Positions 9,592 through 19,813 of a stretch of 64,000 nucleotides of DNA are shown in pieces. This DNA is from Granulicella tundricola MP5ACTX9 (GTDB taxonomy: Bacteria > Acidobacteriota > Terriglobia > Terriglobales > Acidobacteriaceae). Position 1 is the first letter of the stretch, and each line of letters opens with the position of its first letter. A program made the position numbers and the translations under genes. Below the pieces are notes generated by a model. The model worked only from the letters and a program-made list of their open reading frames with translations, was not told where the DNA came from and made no database searches. Where the stretch lies: positions 3,782,001 through 3,846,000 of the forward strand of contig NC_015064.1 in NCBI RefSeq assembly GCF_000178975.2, written 5' to 3'.

Positions 9592-9617
9592 CTACACACC
9601 ATCGACTGAACTACGTC

Positions 9618-10235
9618 CTAAACTACGATCCCCAGACCGTAGCACTCAGGGAAGTTGTAAAAGGTCTTGCCTGTCTTGCGTGCAATCTCGCTGACAGCCT
9701 GCTTTACCTGCGGAAAGGACTCAGTGTCATGAAAGATCGTGCATTTTGAGTGTTCTGCGCTCCACAACCCACACGCATAGGTGTCGGCAAATGTGTGGAT
9801 GATATCCACGTGGATCAGATCATAGGTGCTCGAATCCGTCTTCACGTAGCTTTGATAATCGCTGCGGATCAATTCAATGTTGTCGTACGGACTGACATTC
9901 TCAAGCGCTTCCTGATACGTATCGCGAATGATCGTCGTATGCCGGTCACCCTGAAACGTATCGACTCCTCTGACTGACTTGAAGAAAGAAGAGAGCGCCA
10001 CGGTCGAGTAGCCGAACTCAACCCCGAACTCAAGACAACGATCCGTCTTCAACTCGAACCGCCTGATGATATCGAGCAGAATGCTCTCGAGCCCTTCCCA
10101 GGCTGACTTCCGGTCCAGGTGGCGAGGGGGCATCTCGATGATAGTCGGCATATAGTCAACCACCGGAACCGCTGCCCGAAATTTGCTTTGTAGTAACGAA
10201 AGCCGATGCGCCAATTCAAATTCTTGCTTCGCCAA
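9618..10235 (-). CDS. Class I SAM-dependent methyltransferase
   Basis: A 205-residue protein with a Rossmann-type SAM-binding motif CLEFGVEFGYSTVALS (about 76-91), an acidic residue at the end of beta-2 (VRGVDTF) and YDLIHVDIIHT further on. It resembles the Methyltransf_24 type found in sugar and polyketide tailoring. It lies 26 bases upstream of the GT2 gene and 35 bases downstream of the flippase gene on the same strand, so O-methylation of a surface sugar is the likely job. The target is inferred only. Confidence 0.7.
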   Translation of the reverse strand: MAKQEFELAHRLSLLQSKFRAAVPVVDYMPTIIEMPPRHLDRKSAWEGLESILLDIIRRFELKTDRCLEFGVEFGYSTVALSSFFKSVRGVDTFQGDRHTTIIRDTYQEALENVSPYDNIELIRSDYQSYVKTDSSTYDLIHVDIIHTFADTYACGLWSAEHSKCTIFHDTESFPQVKQAVSEIARKTGKTFYNFPECYGLGIVV

Positions 10236-10270
10236 AAATAGCTCCTGGTAGGGCCATCCCTACATAGTTT

Positions 10271-11866
10271 CTATACTAACCCCGCTCGTTTCACCACGAG
10301 CTTTGACAACCGGGACCTTTCGTCTCCATTCAAGCTGGCAAACCATGCGAGCAGCAGAGTGCTCGTCCCCCACAAAGCCCACATCGGCAAACTGAGAACC
10401 GGCGGAGCATCAACCCACCACTGCTTGAAAAGCACCAGCGATGGAAGACCGATCGCGAGCGGCCGGATCATCCCGCTCAGAAAAAGCCGCATTCGCGTGA
10501 CAGAGAACCGTTCGTAGGTGTACCGCATGCTCAACGCAAAATGCATCCCCACACTCACCAAAGAGCCCAGCAGTGTCCCATAAGCCACTCCAAGTGCGCC
10601 GATATGCTTCACCAGATATAAGCTGCAACCCAGGTTTACAATCGCCTCAGCGCTCGCGCCTATGATCGCAACCTTCTGCTTCTCAGTCGCCACGAGCATG
10701 CTCGAATATGGTAGGCACAGGTTGCGGATCACATTCGCCAGAACCAGAATCCGCAGGTAGCCGATCGTATGCAGCGCATATTCGCTGCCCACCCACAGTC
10801 GCAGCACCCAATATCCTGCAACCAGCAACGGCAAGCCAGCCAGGACGAGCAGCGTCGACGAGTAGCGCGTCACCTTCGACAACATAGCGCCCATCTCCTG
10901 CGCCGTACGATGAACGCTCAGAGCGGAAGCCGTCGGCATAAGCGGCCCCACGGCCGCCCCCATGATCGAAAGCATGAAGTTCGTCGGCAGCGTCGCAATC
11001 GAGTAGAACGCCGTGTGGGAAAAATCGTATCGGCCCACAATCGTCACATCCAGGCCGCTCACGCACAGCATTCCTGCCGTCCAGATCGCCAGCGAGGAGC
11101 AGTACGCAATCATATTCTTCAACACGTCTCGATCAAGGCCGCGCAGGGTCAGCCTGATGTTGTTCGCCATGCGCCTCCACGCGATGACCTGAAGCCCGCC
11201 CGTCAGGAGATTGACGCCGGCCACCGCTCCGCCCATCAACGCCAGGCTGCTATGGAAAAAGACAGCCGCAAACACGGCGCCCGTAAACAGAAAGCGATTG
11301 ACCAACGAGATCGCCATCGGAACGGAGAAGCGCTGAAGCCCCATAAAGATGGCGGAACAGATCGAACACAACAGTCCTAGACTCAACGAAACGCCAACCA
11401 GCACCAGGCTGATCCGCACATCCTTATACAAAGACGACGGCATCTCGTGGAAGATATCCGGCACGCGCCAAGCCAGCACCAGCGTTAGGAGCACACCGAG
11501 CGCACTCGCGACCAGCATAATCGCCAGCCCTGCGCTTGCTCGCATGCTCGCGCCCGCAGCGTCGTTCCGAGCCTCATACTCTGCAACATACTTCGAAATG
11601 CCTGTTTGCACGCCGAAGTCCAGGTACCCCACATAGGCACTCATTTGCATCACAAGAATCCACGCGCTATAAGTCTTGATCGGCAGCTTATGGGTAAGAT
11701 AAGAGGGCAGAATCAGAGCCACCGCAGTCGAGACAAACAGCCTACCCACGCTGATCAGAGAGTTCTTCGTAAACCTCGACGCAACTCCAGAATCCGGACC
11801 CGCACCTGGATTCTCTCCGGATGCTGCAGCTACGATCTCTATGTCTTCCCGAAGCCCCTTCGTCAT
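10271..11866 (-). CDS. Wzx-like polysaccharide flippase (MOP superfamily)
   Basis: A 531-residue membrane protein with about 12-14 predicted membrane segments after a short polar N-terminus that ends in the FTKNSLISVGRLF segment typical of oligosaccharide flippases. The family moves lipid-linked repeat units across the inner membrane. Being first in the leftward operon with a methyltransferase and a GT2, and divergent from another GT2, supports a role in O-antigen or capsule export. No polymerase gene (Wzy) is seen nearby, so the locus is incomplete or the polymerase is elsewhere. Confidence 0.82.
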   Translation of the reverse strand: MTKGLREDIEIVAAASGENPGAGPDSGVASRFTKNSLISVGRLFVSTAVALILPSYLTHKLPIKTYSAWILVMQMSAYVGYLDFGVQTGISKYVAEYEARNDAAGASMRASAGLAIMLVASALGVLLTLVLAWRVPDIFHEMPSSLYKDVRISLVLVGVSLSLGLLCSICSAIFMGLQRFSVPMAISLVNRFLFTGAVFAAVFFHSSLALMGGAVAGVNLLTGGLQVIAWRRMANNIRLTLRGLDRDVLKNMIAYCSSLAIWTAGMLCVSGLDVTIVGRYDFSHTAFYSIATLPTNFMLSIMGAAVGPLMPTASALSVHRTAQEMGAMLSKVTRYSSTLLVLAGLPLLVAGYWVLRLWVGSEYALHTIGYLRILVLANVIRNLCLPYSSMLVATEKQKVAIIGASAEAIVNLGCSLYLVKHIGALGVAYGTLLGSLVSVGMHFALSMRYTYERFSVTRMRLFLSGMIRPLAIGLPSLVLFKQWWVDAPPVLSLPMWALWGTSTLLLAWFASLNGDERSRLSKLVVKRAGLV

Positions 11867-12020
11867 ACTTCATCTTACCCCGCTGCCTCCCCTCTGTAGC
11901 CTAGCCACACATGGTCATGTCCCTCATCAAAGCGACACGCCAGATGATGCCCTGGCCATGTGGTACTCTGCCCTTCAGGATGCGCCAGAACCGACTCGCC
12001 TTCGCAACCACCAATCTCTG

Positions 12021-13010
12021 ATGAACTCCTCCTCGTCACCCCAAGTCCAAATACTCCTCGCCACTTATAACGGCGCCCGCTTCCTCCGCGAGCAGATCGA
12101 CTCCATTCTCACCCAGACCTACCCCTGCCTCACCATCCTTTCCCGTGACGACGGCTCAACTGACGGCACACTGGCCATCCTGAACGACTACGCCGCCCTC
12201 CACCCCACTCGATTCCATATCCTCCCGCAATCCCCCCCCACCGGTAGCGCCAAACTCAACTTCGCCGCTCTCATTGCAGCCTCCACCGCCAGCCACGTCT
12301 CCTGCGCCGACCAGGACGACGTCTGGGTCTCGACCAAGATCGCCGACAGCATGGAGGTCATGCAGCGGCTCGAGCAGCGCCACCGACATGGCACGCCGCT
12401 CCTTGTCTTCACGGATGTCGCCGTTGTAGATGAGCAACTGCGGCCGCTTCAACCCTCTCTCTGGCGCTATCAGCACATCCAGCCTAATAAGATCTTTAAC
12501 TTCCGCCGTCTCCTCACCCAGAACGTCGTCACCGGCTCGACCGCGCTCTTCAACCGGCCCCTTGCGGACCTTGCCGCCCGCATGACCGCCAAGGCTTACA
12601 TGCACGACTGGTGGCTTGCCCTGCTGGCTTCTGCCTTCGGGTCCGCCGATTTCCTCACGCAACAGACCGTACTCTACCGTCAGCATGCTTCAAACGTCCT
12701 GGGCGCGGCCGGCCATGGCTCCCACTCCGGCCTCCCCAAATGGCGTCAGCATGCCAAGCGCAGAGAACAGTGGGAGAACAGTGAGCATCAAGCGTCAGCC
12801 ATGCTGGAAGCCTATCGCGACGAACTGCCACAAAAGATCCGCAGAATGCTGGAGGCCTATGTCCGCTGCGAGACCTCGCCCAACCGCTTCGTCCGTGTCC
12901 TGACCTTGATCAGCCACGGCTTCCTGCTGCAGGATCTTCGCCCCAACCTGGCAATCCTGCTCTACCTCTGGGACATGGACTTCGCTAAAAACCACACCCC
13001 TGCTGAATGA
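12021..13010 (+). CDS. Glycosyltransferase family 2
   Basis: The ATG at 12021 gives a 329-residue enzyme starting just before the fold (QVQILLATYNG). The open frame continues upstream but would overlap the divergent flippase gene, so the internal start is preferred. Motifs are SRDDGSTDGT and SCADQDDVW, the latter the DXD-like metal site. The C-terminal part holds HDWWLALLAS and LYRQH, as in rhamnosyl- or other deoxysugar transferases. It diverges from the flippase operon by about 150 bases and presumably belongs to the same surface-glycan pathway. Confidence 0.78.
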   Translation: MNSSSSPQVQILLATYNGARFLREQIDSILTQTYPCLTILSRDDGSTDGTLAILNDYAALHPTRFHILPQSPPTGSAKLNFAALIAASTASHVSCADQDDVWVSTKIADSMEVMQRLEQRHRHGTPLLVFTDVAVVDEQLRPLQPSLWRYQHIQPNKIFNFRRLLTQNVVTGSTALFNRPLADLAARMTAKAYMHDWWLALLASAFGSADFLTQQTVLYRQHASNVLGAAGHGSHSGLPKWRQHAKRREQWENSEHQASAMLEAYRDELPQKIRRMLEAYVRCETSPNRFVRVLTLISHGFLLQDLRPNLAILLYLWDMDFAKNHTPAE

Positions 13011-13015
13011 GCCGG

Positions 13016-13492
13016 CTAAATGTGGCAGCTCACCATGCCGCGCTTCTCCAGATACCGCTGGTGATACTCCTCAGCCTTCCAGAACATCGGAGCCTCCTCG
13101 ACCGTCGTCACGATCGGCTTTCGGTAGCTTCCTGAAGCACTTAGCTCTGCAATCTTCGCCTTCGCCGCAGCCATCTGCTCGTCGTTGTTCGCAAACACCA
13201 CACTCCGGTACTGCTTGCCCCAGTCCGGACCCTGCCGGTTAAGTTGCGTCGGATCGTGCAGAGCGAAAAATGCATCAAGCAAGGCTTCATAGCTCAGCCG
13301 TGAGGGGTCGAACGTCACCTCCACCACCTCCGCATGTCCTGTTTTATCAGTACAGACTTCCTTGTAAGTCGGATGTTCCAGCCCGCCACCCGCGTACCCT
13401 ACAGCCGTATCCAGAACTCCTGCCAACTCGTTGAATCGCGCTTCCGCGCCCCAAAAACACCCTGCTCCAAATGTTGCCTTTTCAATTGCCAC
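13016..13492 (-). CDS. msrA: Peptide-methionine (S)-S-oxide reductase MsrA
   Basis: A 158-residue enzyme with the catalytic GAGCFWGAE motif near the N-terminus, VGYAGG, GHAEVVEV and the C-terminal EEYHQRYL. It reduces methionine-S-sulfoxide in damaged proteins using thioredoxin; the nucleophile is the Cys in GCFWG. The start is GTG at 13492 with AAAGGAG about 12 bases upstream. A C-terminal MVSCHI provides a possible resolving cysteine. It converges with the upstream GT2 gene, with only five bases between the stops. Confidence 0.95.
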   Translation of the reverse strand: MAIEKATFGAGCFWGAEARFNELAGVLDTAVGYAGGGLEHPTYKEVCTDKTGHAEVVEVTFDPSRLSYEALLDAFFALHDPTQLNRQGPDWGKQYRSVVFANNDEQMAAAKAKIAELSASGSYRKPIVTTVEEAPMFWKAEEYHQRYLEKRGMVSCHI

Positions 13493-13820
13493 GGGCCGTT
13501 GCTCCTTTGCACTCCCTTGGATGCGTGAGCGTTCAAAAGGTCCTCACTCCAATATGAAAAACTGGATTATTTTGCCCCCCTCAGATCACCTCCGTCAAGC
13601 CCGCCAGCGACATTGACTTCCCTGGTGCGGCAGGTGACTCACACCCGCCCGTGCGCCTCTTCCCGCTACGCAGCAATCCTTTCCACAACCTTCGTTGAAG
13701 AGGAATGATGGCCGGCGGCGTATGTGAAATCAGCGGCACGTTTTCGGTCAATTTCGCTTGATGAATCTTCTGCCGTCGACAAAGCTTGGAGGACTTCATC
13801 TCAAACCTCGAGGAGCCTCT
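13493..13820. other. Intergenic region before the amidase cluster
   Basis: No gene is supportable. An in-frame ATG for the first amidase lies at 13761 but lacks a ribosome site. No clear promoter was recognised. Confidence 0.3.
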
Positions 13821-15380
13821 TTGGAAAACCAACTGACTCGCCGTACCTTCGGCACCCTGGCTGGAGCAGCACTTGCTCTCAGCTCGATCCCTCGCGCTCT
13901 GGCTGCCGTAGGACGTTCTCATGTCGAGAGCGCAACCGCCGACACAGGTGATCTAACGTCTTTGACTCTGGCTGAGGCCGCAGCCAAGCTGAAAGCTCGT
14001 CAAATAAGTTCAACCGAACTTACAGAGGCCTCCCTCGCTCGAATCAACATTTACGATGCAAAGCTCGACGCCTTCATTACGGTGATGAAGGAGAAGGCGC
14101 TTGCCGCGGCCGCGCAGGCGGACACGGAGATCCGTGCCGGGATGTACCGTGGTCCATTGCACGGAATCCCAATCGCCGCGAAGGACAATATAGACACGGC
14201 TGGAACACGCACGACTGGGGCGAGCCAACTCTTTGAAGACCGTGTGCCAACAGAAGATGCACCCGTCATCGCCAGATTACACGCCGCCGGTGCCGTCCTC
14301 GTCGGGAAGACGAACCTTCATGAGTTTGCGATGGGCGGGGGTGAGACCTCGTACTGGGGGCCGGCGAGAAATCCCTGGAACCTGTTACACAACACGGGCG
14401 GATCTTCAGCAGGCTCCGGCGCGGCGATCGCAGCGGATCTCTGTTACGCCGCTCTCGGCACGGATACTGCGGGATCGGTCAGAATGCCCGCGTCCTACTG
14501 CGGTGTGGTTGGCCTCAAGCCCACCTATGGCCTAGTCCCCATCCGCGGCTTTATTCCGCTCACCGTCTCACTCGATCACTGCGGTCCGCTGACGCGCACC
14601 GTAGAAGATACGGCAATTATGCTCAACGTGATGGCAGGCTATGACAAGCTGGACACGACCAGCGTGGAACATGCGAAGGAAGATTATGTCAGCGGGATGA
14701 AGCAGCCTGTGAGGGGCTTTCGCCTCGGGCTTCCGGTCGGACACTTCGATACCCTGCAACCTGACGTACGCAAAGCCGTCATGGAAGCGATCGCTTTGCT
14801 CACTAAGATGACTGCCGGGGCCAAAGAAGTCAGCCTTCCGCCTCCAGGCAATGCATCCACTGTGGGCGCACTCGGCGAGACCTACGCATGGCATGACCCA
14901 TATTTCAAGAATCAATCCGCCAAATATATGGTGCAGGAACGTCGACGTCTGGAGATGGCCCAGACGAATCACGTGTGGTCTGTCGACTACATTCATGCGC
15001 TCTGGGAGCTGCAGATGCTTCGGCGTACGATCGACGACGCCTTCACAGACGTAGATCTGGTCGTGCTTCCGACCATGCGGGTCGTGGCACCAACCATCCA
15101 GGAGCTTCAGAAGCGTGGCGCTGAAACCAAGCCACTCGATCCTTGGATTGCATCCGACTGTGGCTACTTCAATGCCTATGGTCTGCCGGCAATCTCGGTT
15201 CCCTGCGGCTTCAGCCAGAGCGGCCTGCCCATCGGACTTATGATTGCGGGGCCGCACTTTGCTGAGAGCAAGGTGCTGGCATTGGCTCACGCGTATGAGC
15301 AGGCCACAGACTGGCATAAGCGCAAGCCCCCGTTGACTCCTGAAACCGTTGTCCCAGAGATACCCGCGCCTACTGCCTGA
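13821..15380 (+). CDS. Tat-exported amidase-signature enzyme (paralogue 1 of 3)
   Basis: The TTG at 13821 is preferred, because GAGGAG precedes it by six bases and it yields a compact Tat signal (LTRRTFGTL, then a hydrophobic stretch to about residue 29). The 519-residue enzyme has the amidase-signature triad: Lys about 121 in AAKDNIDTAG, cis-Ser about 196 in TGGSSAGSG, Ser about 219 in GTDTAGSVRMP. The family hydrolyses carboxylic amides. It is probably periplasmic. Two close paralogues follow downstream on the same strand, separated from it by the divergent receptor gene. The substrate is unknown; GatA is unlikely given the export signal and the absence of GatB/C. Confidence 0.85.
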   Translation: MENQLTRRTFGTLAGAALALSSIPRALAAVGRSHVESATADTGDLTSLTLAEAAAKLKARQISSTELTEASLARINIYDAKLDAFITVMKEKALAAAAQADTEIRAGMYRGPLHGIPIAAKDNIDTAGTRTTGASQLFEDRVPTEDAPVIARLHAAGAVLVGKTNLHEFAMGGGETSYWGPARNPWNLLHNTGGSSAGSGAAIAADLCYAALGTDTAGSVRMPASYCGVVGLKPTYGLVPIRGFIPLTVSLDHCGPLTRTVEDTAIMLNVMAGYDKLDTTSVEHAKEDYVSGMKQPVRGFRLGLPVGHFDTLQPDVRKAVMEAIALLTKMTAGAKEVSLPPPGNASTVGALGETYAWHDPYFKNQSAKYMVQERRRLEMAQTNHVWSVDYIHALWELQMLRRTIDDAFTDVDLVVLPTMRVVAPTIQELQKRGAETKPLDPWIASDCGYFNAYGLPAISVPCGFSQSGLPIGLMIAGPHFAESKVLALAHAYEQATDWHKRKPPLTPETVVPEIPAPTA

Positions 15381-15403
15381 CAATCGATCCTTTCTCCAGC
15401 TAT

Positions 15404-15445
15404 AGCCGCGAAGTGTGACTAATCTCACACGTCGCGGCTTTTTCA
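15404..15445 (+). terminator. Terminator after amidase 1
   Basis: A stem AGCCGCGA...TCGCGGCT with inner pairing GTGTGA/TCTCACAC is followed by TTTTTC, just downstream of the stop codon. Confidence 0.8.
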
Positions 15446-15469
15446 TTGAGTGAAACCGGAGCACCAAAC

Positions 15470-15502
15470 AAAAAATGGGATGCCAGCCTAAGCTGACATC
15501 CC
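15470..15502 (-). terminator. Terminator of the large receptor gene
   Basis: On the minus strand the stem GGGATGTCAGC and GCTGGCATCCC, loop TTAG, is followed by ATTTTTTG. It lies 28 bases past the stop of the receptor gene. Confidence 0.85.
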
Positions 15503-15529
15503 GCGGGGAGTGAGACCGACTACCCCAAA

Positions 15530-18500
15530 CTAAAAGGCATAGCGGAGTGAGATTTGCTGCACCCGTGGCTGCGTCAACGTATGGGTGTAAGCACCCAGGT
15601 TGCCGCTGCCTACCGTATTCTTCAACGAGGTGACCGTGTTCGTATCAAAGCGAACGCTGTTCGATACATTGAAGACCTCCCAGTCAAACTTCAGGCTCTG
15701 CGAATCAGTCAGCTTCCACGTCTTCATCAACCCGCTGTCGACGCCGAAGTAGCCATCGCCGCGGAAGCTGTTGCGCGCACCGACTTCTCCTGGAAGCGGA
15801 TAACGGAGAGGGCTCGGGTTGCTCGCCAGGCCGGTGATGCCGGCGACCAGGCCCGTCGGGTTGGGGAACGCATTGGGAACTCCATTGATCCGTGATTTAT
15901 GGGGTGCAAGGTTGCCCAGAGGCTTGGTAGGAATGACATAGGCTGTCTTGGGCCATGCCGTCATCCAGCCGCCTGAGATAGTGAGCGTGAAGGGCAGACC
16001 GCTGGTCCAACGGCCCAGTCCATTCAACTGCCAACCGCCGATGATCGAGTTAACCCAGCCACTGGGATGGTTGACGAACGCTCCGCCACGGCCGAAGGGG
16101 AGTTTATAAACCGCGTCGGTCGTGATGATGTGAGTCGTATCGAAGTCGGCCACACTGCGATTCAGACGCGGCTTGAAGGAGTTGATCAGAACGCCCGTCG
16201 AAGCATCGGCTGTCGTACCGATCGAAGTACAGCTTGTGCAGGTACGCTCTGCATCGGAGCCGATGTCGATCGCCTTGGAGAGGGTATAGCTGAAGTCCAT
16301 CTGCAAACCGTGCTGCATAGGATGGCGCACGATCAACTGGCCGGCGCTGTAGCTGCTGGTCCCGATGGTGCTATCGGCATACATCGAGCTGAAAGCACCC
16401 GTGTAGTAACGGAAGAGCTGACCACCGCAACCTGGGGAACACAACGTGTCCATCAGGTTGAGATCGTCCGTGGCGTTGAGCGGCTGAGCCTTGTATTGGT
16501 TATAGATGTTCTGGGTAGACGTGTTGCCGGCCTGACAGACTGTCTTGGGGCAAGGGATGCTGGCCTGCGGCGAGCCTGCAGCACCCGCTGCGTCCGGGAA
16601 CAAATTCTCCCAGTATGGAATCTTCTGGACGGCACCGGTCGCCACGCCGGAGTACGCCTGCGTCTCTAGAAGCGATGCGGCGGTGAAGTAGTCCATTCCC
16701 GACTGAGGATCAACCAGGTCGAGCGGCATCGCATGATCTTGCTGCACGATGAGGTGCCGTCCGAAGCGGCCTACGTACGCGGCCTCCACCGTGAAGTTGC
16801 TGGGCAGTTGACGCTGAACGTCCAGGTTCATGGTCATGGCATATGGCGTCGAGATGTGGTCGTCCATCAACCAGCCACCGGCCTGCCCATTGGCGGGCGG
16901 CGCATAGGGATACTTCAGCGTAGCCGAGGGCGTGGGCAGATAAGAGGTGGGCAGGATTGCCGTCGAGTATGTGGGGAGGGCGGTGATGCTGGTAAAGCGA
17001 GGTGCGGTATCAGGGCTGAAGTAACCCGCCGGCGTGGATTCCTTTCCACCCAAACCATAAGACCCAAGCTCGGAGTAGTTGCGAACCATACCTTCGCCGA
17101 AGTGATCGAAGTACAGCCCGAAGCCACTGCGGACTGAGGTCTTTGAGTCAAGCGCGTACGCAAAACCGAGACGCGGGGAGAAGTTCTTCCAGCTCATGGG
17201 ATAAAACGACTTTGCGTTATTGGCCTGGCCGGAGGGGGCGAAGGTAAAGTTTGGCTGATCGACGATACCCTTTGCCGCCTGTGCGACGCGAGTGTCAAAG
17301 AAGTCATGCAGGCTGACGGTAGGCGACACCTGCTGACCGTTCTCTTCATATGGTGTCTGGAGGATGGTGTGGCGGAGACCATACGTCAAAGTGAACTTTG
17401 AGGTGATCCGCCATTGATCCTGAAAGTACCACTCAAACTCGTTGGCTTTGAAGTGCCGTGGAACAAGCGCACCGTTCGGAAGCAAGGTAGAAGTACCGTC
17501 TCCGTTGTAGTGATACTGATACGCGATGGACTCTGAGGCGACTACGCCTGCCGTACCCATGGCCAAACTGCTATATGCGGAGCCGAACGAAGTCTGCACA
17601 GCGCCGAAGCCTGCGGCGATTCCTTCTGGCGAGCTGGGATCAAGCGTCTGACCGGTGTTTGAGATGGCGTCGAACGTCTCTCCCGAGCTTGAGGTCGCTG
17701 AACTGTACGAGGCATTATCGGTCAGCAGGCTGTCCTTGATGAGGCGAAAGTTTGCGCCGAACTGGAAGTTATGCGAATGATGGGTCCAAGTGAGGTCGTC
17801 AATGGCGTTATAGACCGGCACCGTAATGATCTGCGTGCGTGCCGTGGAGTAAGGCAGACCGATGGCAGTAGGCGTGGTGTAAGCCGTCTTGCCCGGCCCC
17901 TGGTCGGAGTAGCTCTGCCGCGTGTAGCCGAAGCGCACATTGTTGATGAGACTATTGTTGATGACCCAGGTCTCACCCAGTCCGAAGCCCTTGGTGCTGT
18001 CGCTGTGAATGTCAGAGGGCGCCTGCGGTGCCGTAGAGAAAAAACCAGCCGCGCCCGATGTAGGGAACAGAGCCGGAGAGAGCGTTCTGTCCGCCTGCAT
18101 GTTGCCGCGCACAAACATGCGGTGCTTGTCGTTGAGAACATAGTCCAGTTTGAGAATGCCGGTGTTCAAGATGGTGGGGTTCGGTGCGGACCAGGTGAAG
18201 CCACTGGTGTTGTAGCCGTCACCGCCCGAGGCATTGGGCAATGGGAACTGCTTCGCCAAGGCGAGGATGTTCGGATCTTCGCCATGTCCCCACGGACAAC
18301 TCGTCGTGCAGTTGGGGTCCAATTGAGCAAATTGCGAAGGTGTTAGTTGAGCCAGATACGTACCCGTTCCAACCTGGCCGACTACATTAGTAGCGTTGGC
18401 GTTGGCTGTAGTGTACTGCAGGACTCCGTTTCGATAGGCCGCTGTGGGAACGGTGCCAGTAACCTGTTGATTTTCCGCTGTGCGCTGGCTTTCATAGTTG

Positions 18501-19429
18501 CCGAAGAAGAAGAGCCTGTTCTTGAGCACGGGGCCACCGACAGCCGCTCCAAAAGTATTGCGGATCAGCTTTCCGGTTCTGTTCGGAATGCCCTCCAGGA
18601 ACTGTGACTGTTTATTGAACCAGTCGTTCGCAGCCATATCCGTGTTTCGGTTGTACTCGTAGAGGCTACCGATGAAACGATTGCTTCCGGTCTTGGTTAC
18701 GACATTGACTTGAGCCCCGGACGTCCTGCCGGACTCCGCATTATCACCCGTCGTGACGACTCGAAACTCGTCCACGGAGTCCAGCGTTGATCGAAGCACG
18801 CCGTTGAACGCCAACCCAGTCACCTGATCGTTATTGTCCAATCCATCCAGGGTCACATTGCCCTGGTCGGAGCGAGCGCCCGATACAACACCGCTGCGGC
18901 TGTCTTCATTGGCTTGTGTAAGGTTGTGACCAAGGTAAAGCACACCCGGCTGAAGACTGAGCAGATCGGGAACATTTCTACCTTCCATCGGAAGCGCCGC
19001 AACTGTTTCGCTGTCCACGGCGTTACCGATCGTCGCATCCGTTGTGTTCAACATTGCCTCGGTAGCCTGGACTTCGACCACCGTGGAGTTGGAGACAGTC
19101 AGCGCAAAATTAACCGTTGCGGGCTGTGCCACCAGGAGTTGAACGACCTTCGCCTGCTTACCCATTCCTGGGCTTTCCACTTCAATCGTGTACTCGCCGG
19201 GCACCAGTTGCACAAAGGAATACTCACCCTTGCTGTCGCTGACGATGTCCTTGTGAACGACCGCGGTCTTATCGCGCAGATCCACGGCCGCCCCAGGAAT
19301 TATCGCGCCAGTAGCATCCGTGACGATACCTCGCACGGACGTCGTCGTCTGTTGGCTGAGAAGTCCCTGCACAAAACAAAAAAGGAACATCGAGAGAAGA
19401 ACGGCATAAGTGCGCTGTTTATGGACCAT
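15530..19429 (-). CDS. TonB-dependent receptor-like (Oar/SusC-type) outer-membrane protein
   Basis: The ATG at 19429 with GGAG upstream begins a 1299-residue protein with a signal peptide (about 1-26). After it comes a carboxypeptidase-regulatory-like domain (SVRGIVTDATGAIIPGA, about 30-110), a plug domain (near 120-260, including VTLDGLDNNDQVTG), and a long beta-barrel ending in LRYAF with C-terminal Phe, the usual outer-membrane insertion signal. Such receptors import large substrates such as oligosaccharides or peptides in acidobacteria and Bacteroidetes. No TonB box could be fixed by eye. It diverges from amidase 2 with a 384-bp spacer and lies between amidases 1 and 2, so its ligand may be linked to the amidase substrates. 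Confidence 0.88.
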   Translation of the reverse strand: MVHKQRTYAVLLSMFLFCFVQGLLSQQTTTSVRGIVTDATGAIIPGAAVDLRDKTAVVHKDIVSDSKGEYSFVQLVPGEYTIEVESPGMGKQAKVVQLLVAQPATVNFALTVSNSTVVEVQATEAMLNTTDATIGNAVDSETVAALPMEGRNVPDLLSLQPGVLYLGHNLTQANEDSRSGVVSGARSDQGNVTLDGLDNNDQVTGLAFNGVLRSTLDSVDEFRVVTTGDNAESGRTSGAQVNVVTKTGSNRFIGSLYEYNRNTDMAANDWFNKQSQFLEGIPNRTGKLIRNTFGAAVGGPVLKNRLFFFGNYESQRTAENQQVTGTVPTAAYRNGVLQYTTANANATNVVGQVGTGTYLAQLTPSQFAQLDPNCTTSCPWGHGEDPNILALAKQFPLPNASGGDGYNTSGFTWSAPNPTILNTGILKLDYVLNDKHRMFVRGNMQADRTLSPALFPTSGAAGFFSTAPQAPSDIHSDSTKGFGLGETWVINNSLINNVRFGYTRQSYSDQGPGKTAYTTPTAIGLPYSTARTQIITVPVYNAIDDLTWTHHSHNFQFGANFRLIKDSLLTDNASYSSATSSSGETFDAISNTGQTLDPSSPEGIAAGFGAVQTSFGSAYSSLAMGTAGVVASESIAYQYHYNGDGTSTLLPNGALVPRHFKANEFEWYFQDQWRITSKFTLTYGLRHTILQTPYEENGQQVSPTVSLHDFFDTRVAQAAKGIVDQPNFTFAPSGQANNAKSFYPMSWKNFSPRLGFAYALDSKTSVRSGFGLYFDHFGEGMVRNYSELGSYGLGGKESTPAGYFSPDTAPRFTSITALPTYSTAILPTSYLPTPSATLKYPYAPPANGQAGGWLMDDHISTPYAMTMNLDVQRQLPSNFTVEAAYVGRFGRHLIVQQDHAMPLDLVDPQSGMDYFTAASLLETQAYSGVATGAVQKIPYWENLFPDAAGAAGSPQASIPCPKTVCQAGNTSTQNIYNQYKAQPLNATDDLNLMDTLCSPGCGGQLFRYYTGAFSSMYADSTIGTSSYSAGQLIVRHPMQHGLQMDFSYTLSKAIDIGSDAERTCTSCTSIGTTADASTGVLINSFKPRLNRSVADFDTTHIITTDAVYKLPFGRGGAFVNHPSGWVNSIIGGWQLNGLGRWTSGLPFTLTISGGWMTAWPKTAYVIPTKPLGNLAPHKSRINGVPNAFPNPTGLVAGITGLASNPSPLRYPLPGEVGARNSFRGDGYFGVDSGLMKTWKLTDSQSLKFDWEVFNVSNSVRFDTNTVTSLKNTVGSGNLGAYTHTLTQPRVQQISLRYAF

Positions 19430-19813
19430 TGTCGGAATCTCCGAAACTAAGCTTGGGATGTACAGCCACTTCAAACGCATGCAGTTAGCCAAAGTGATAC
19501 AGCTTCTCTTACTTCGTCGAGCGAATCGCATCGCCAACGAGACGAAAGTGAAAGCAGATCTGAAACGACCGGCGTTGAAACTCAGTGGGGGGTATGAAGT
19601 GGAACGATCATGGCACGCGGGCAGAGAGCCTGAAAGCGAAAAGGTGCGAAATCCTTCTGGCGCAGACGCGTGCCACCCGGACACGAAGCCACCCTCCTGG
19701 TTTCGTGCTATTTCGCTTGCGCCCACCACGGAGGGCTTCTATGTTGAGCTTGCAATCTCAGCACTCACTCCAGATCGACAGTCCAAACTCCAAGCAGCCT
19801 GAGGTACGACACG
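19430..19813. other. Divergent promoter region of receptor and amidase 2
   Basis: 384 bases between divergent starts, with only shadow frames. It must hold promoters for both directions, but I could not assign -35/-10 pairs or an operator with confidence. Confidence 0.4.

Noticed and set aside
14568..15467. 299-codon minus-strand frame
   Set aside because: Antisense to amidase 1 and its terminator; contains no family motif.
15530..19429. Longer receptor start at 19729
   Set aside because: The extra 100 residues are not signal-like and lack a ribosome site; the ATG at 19429 starts a clean signal peptide.
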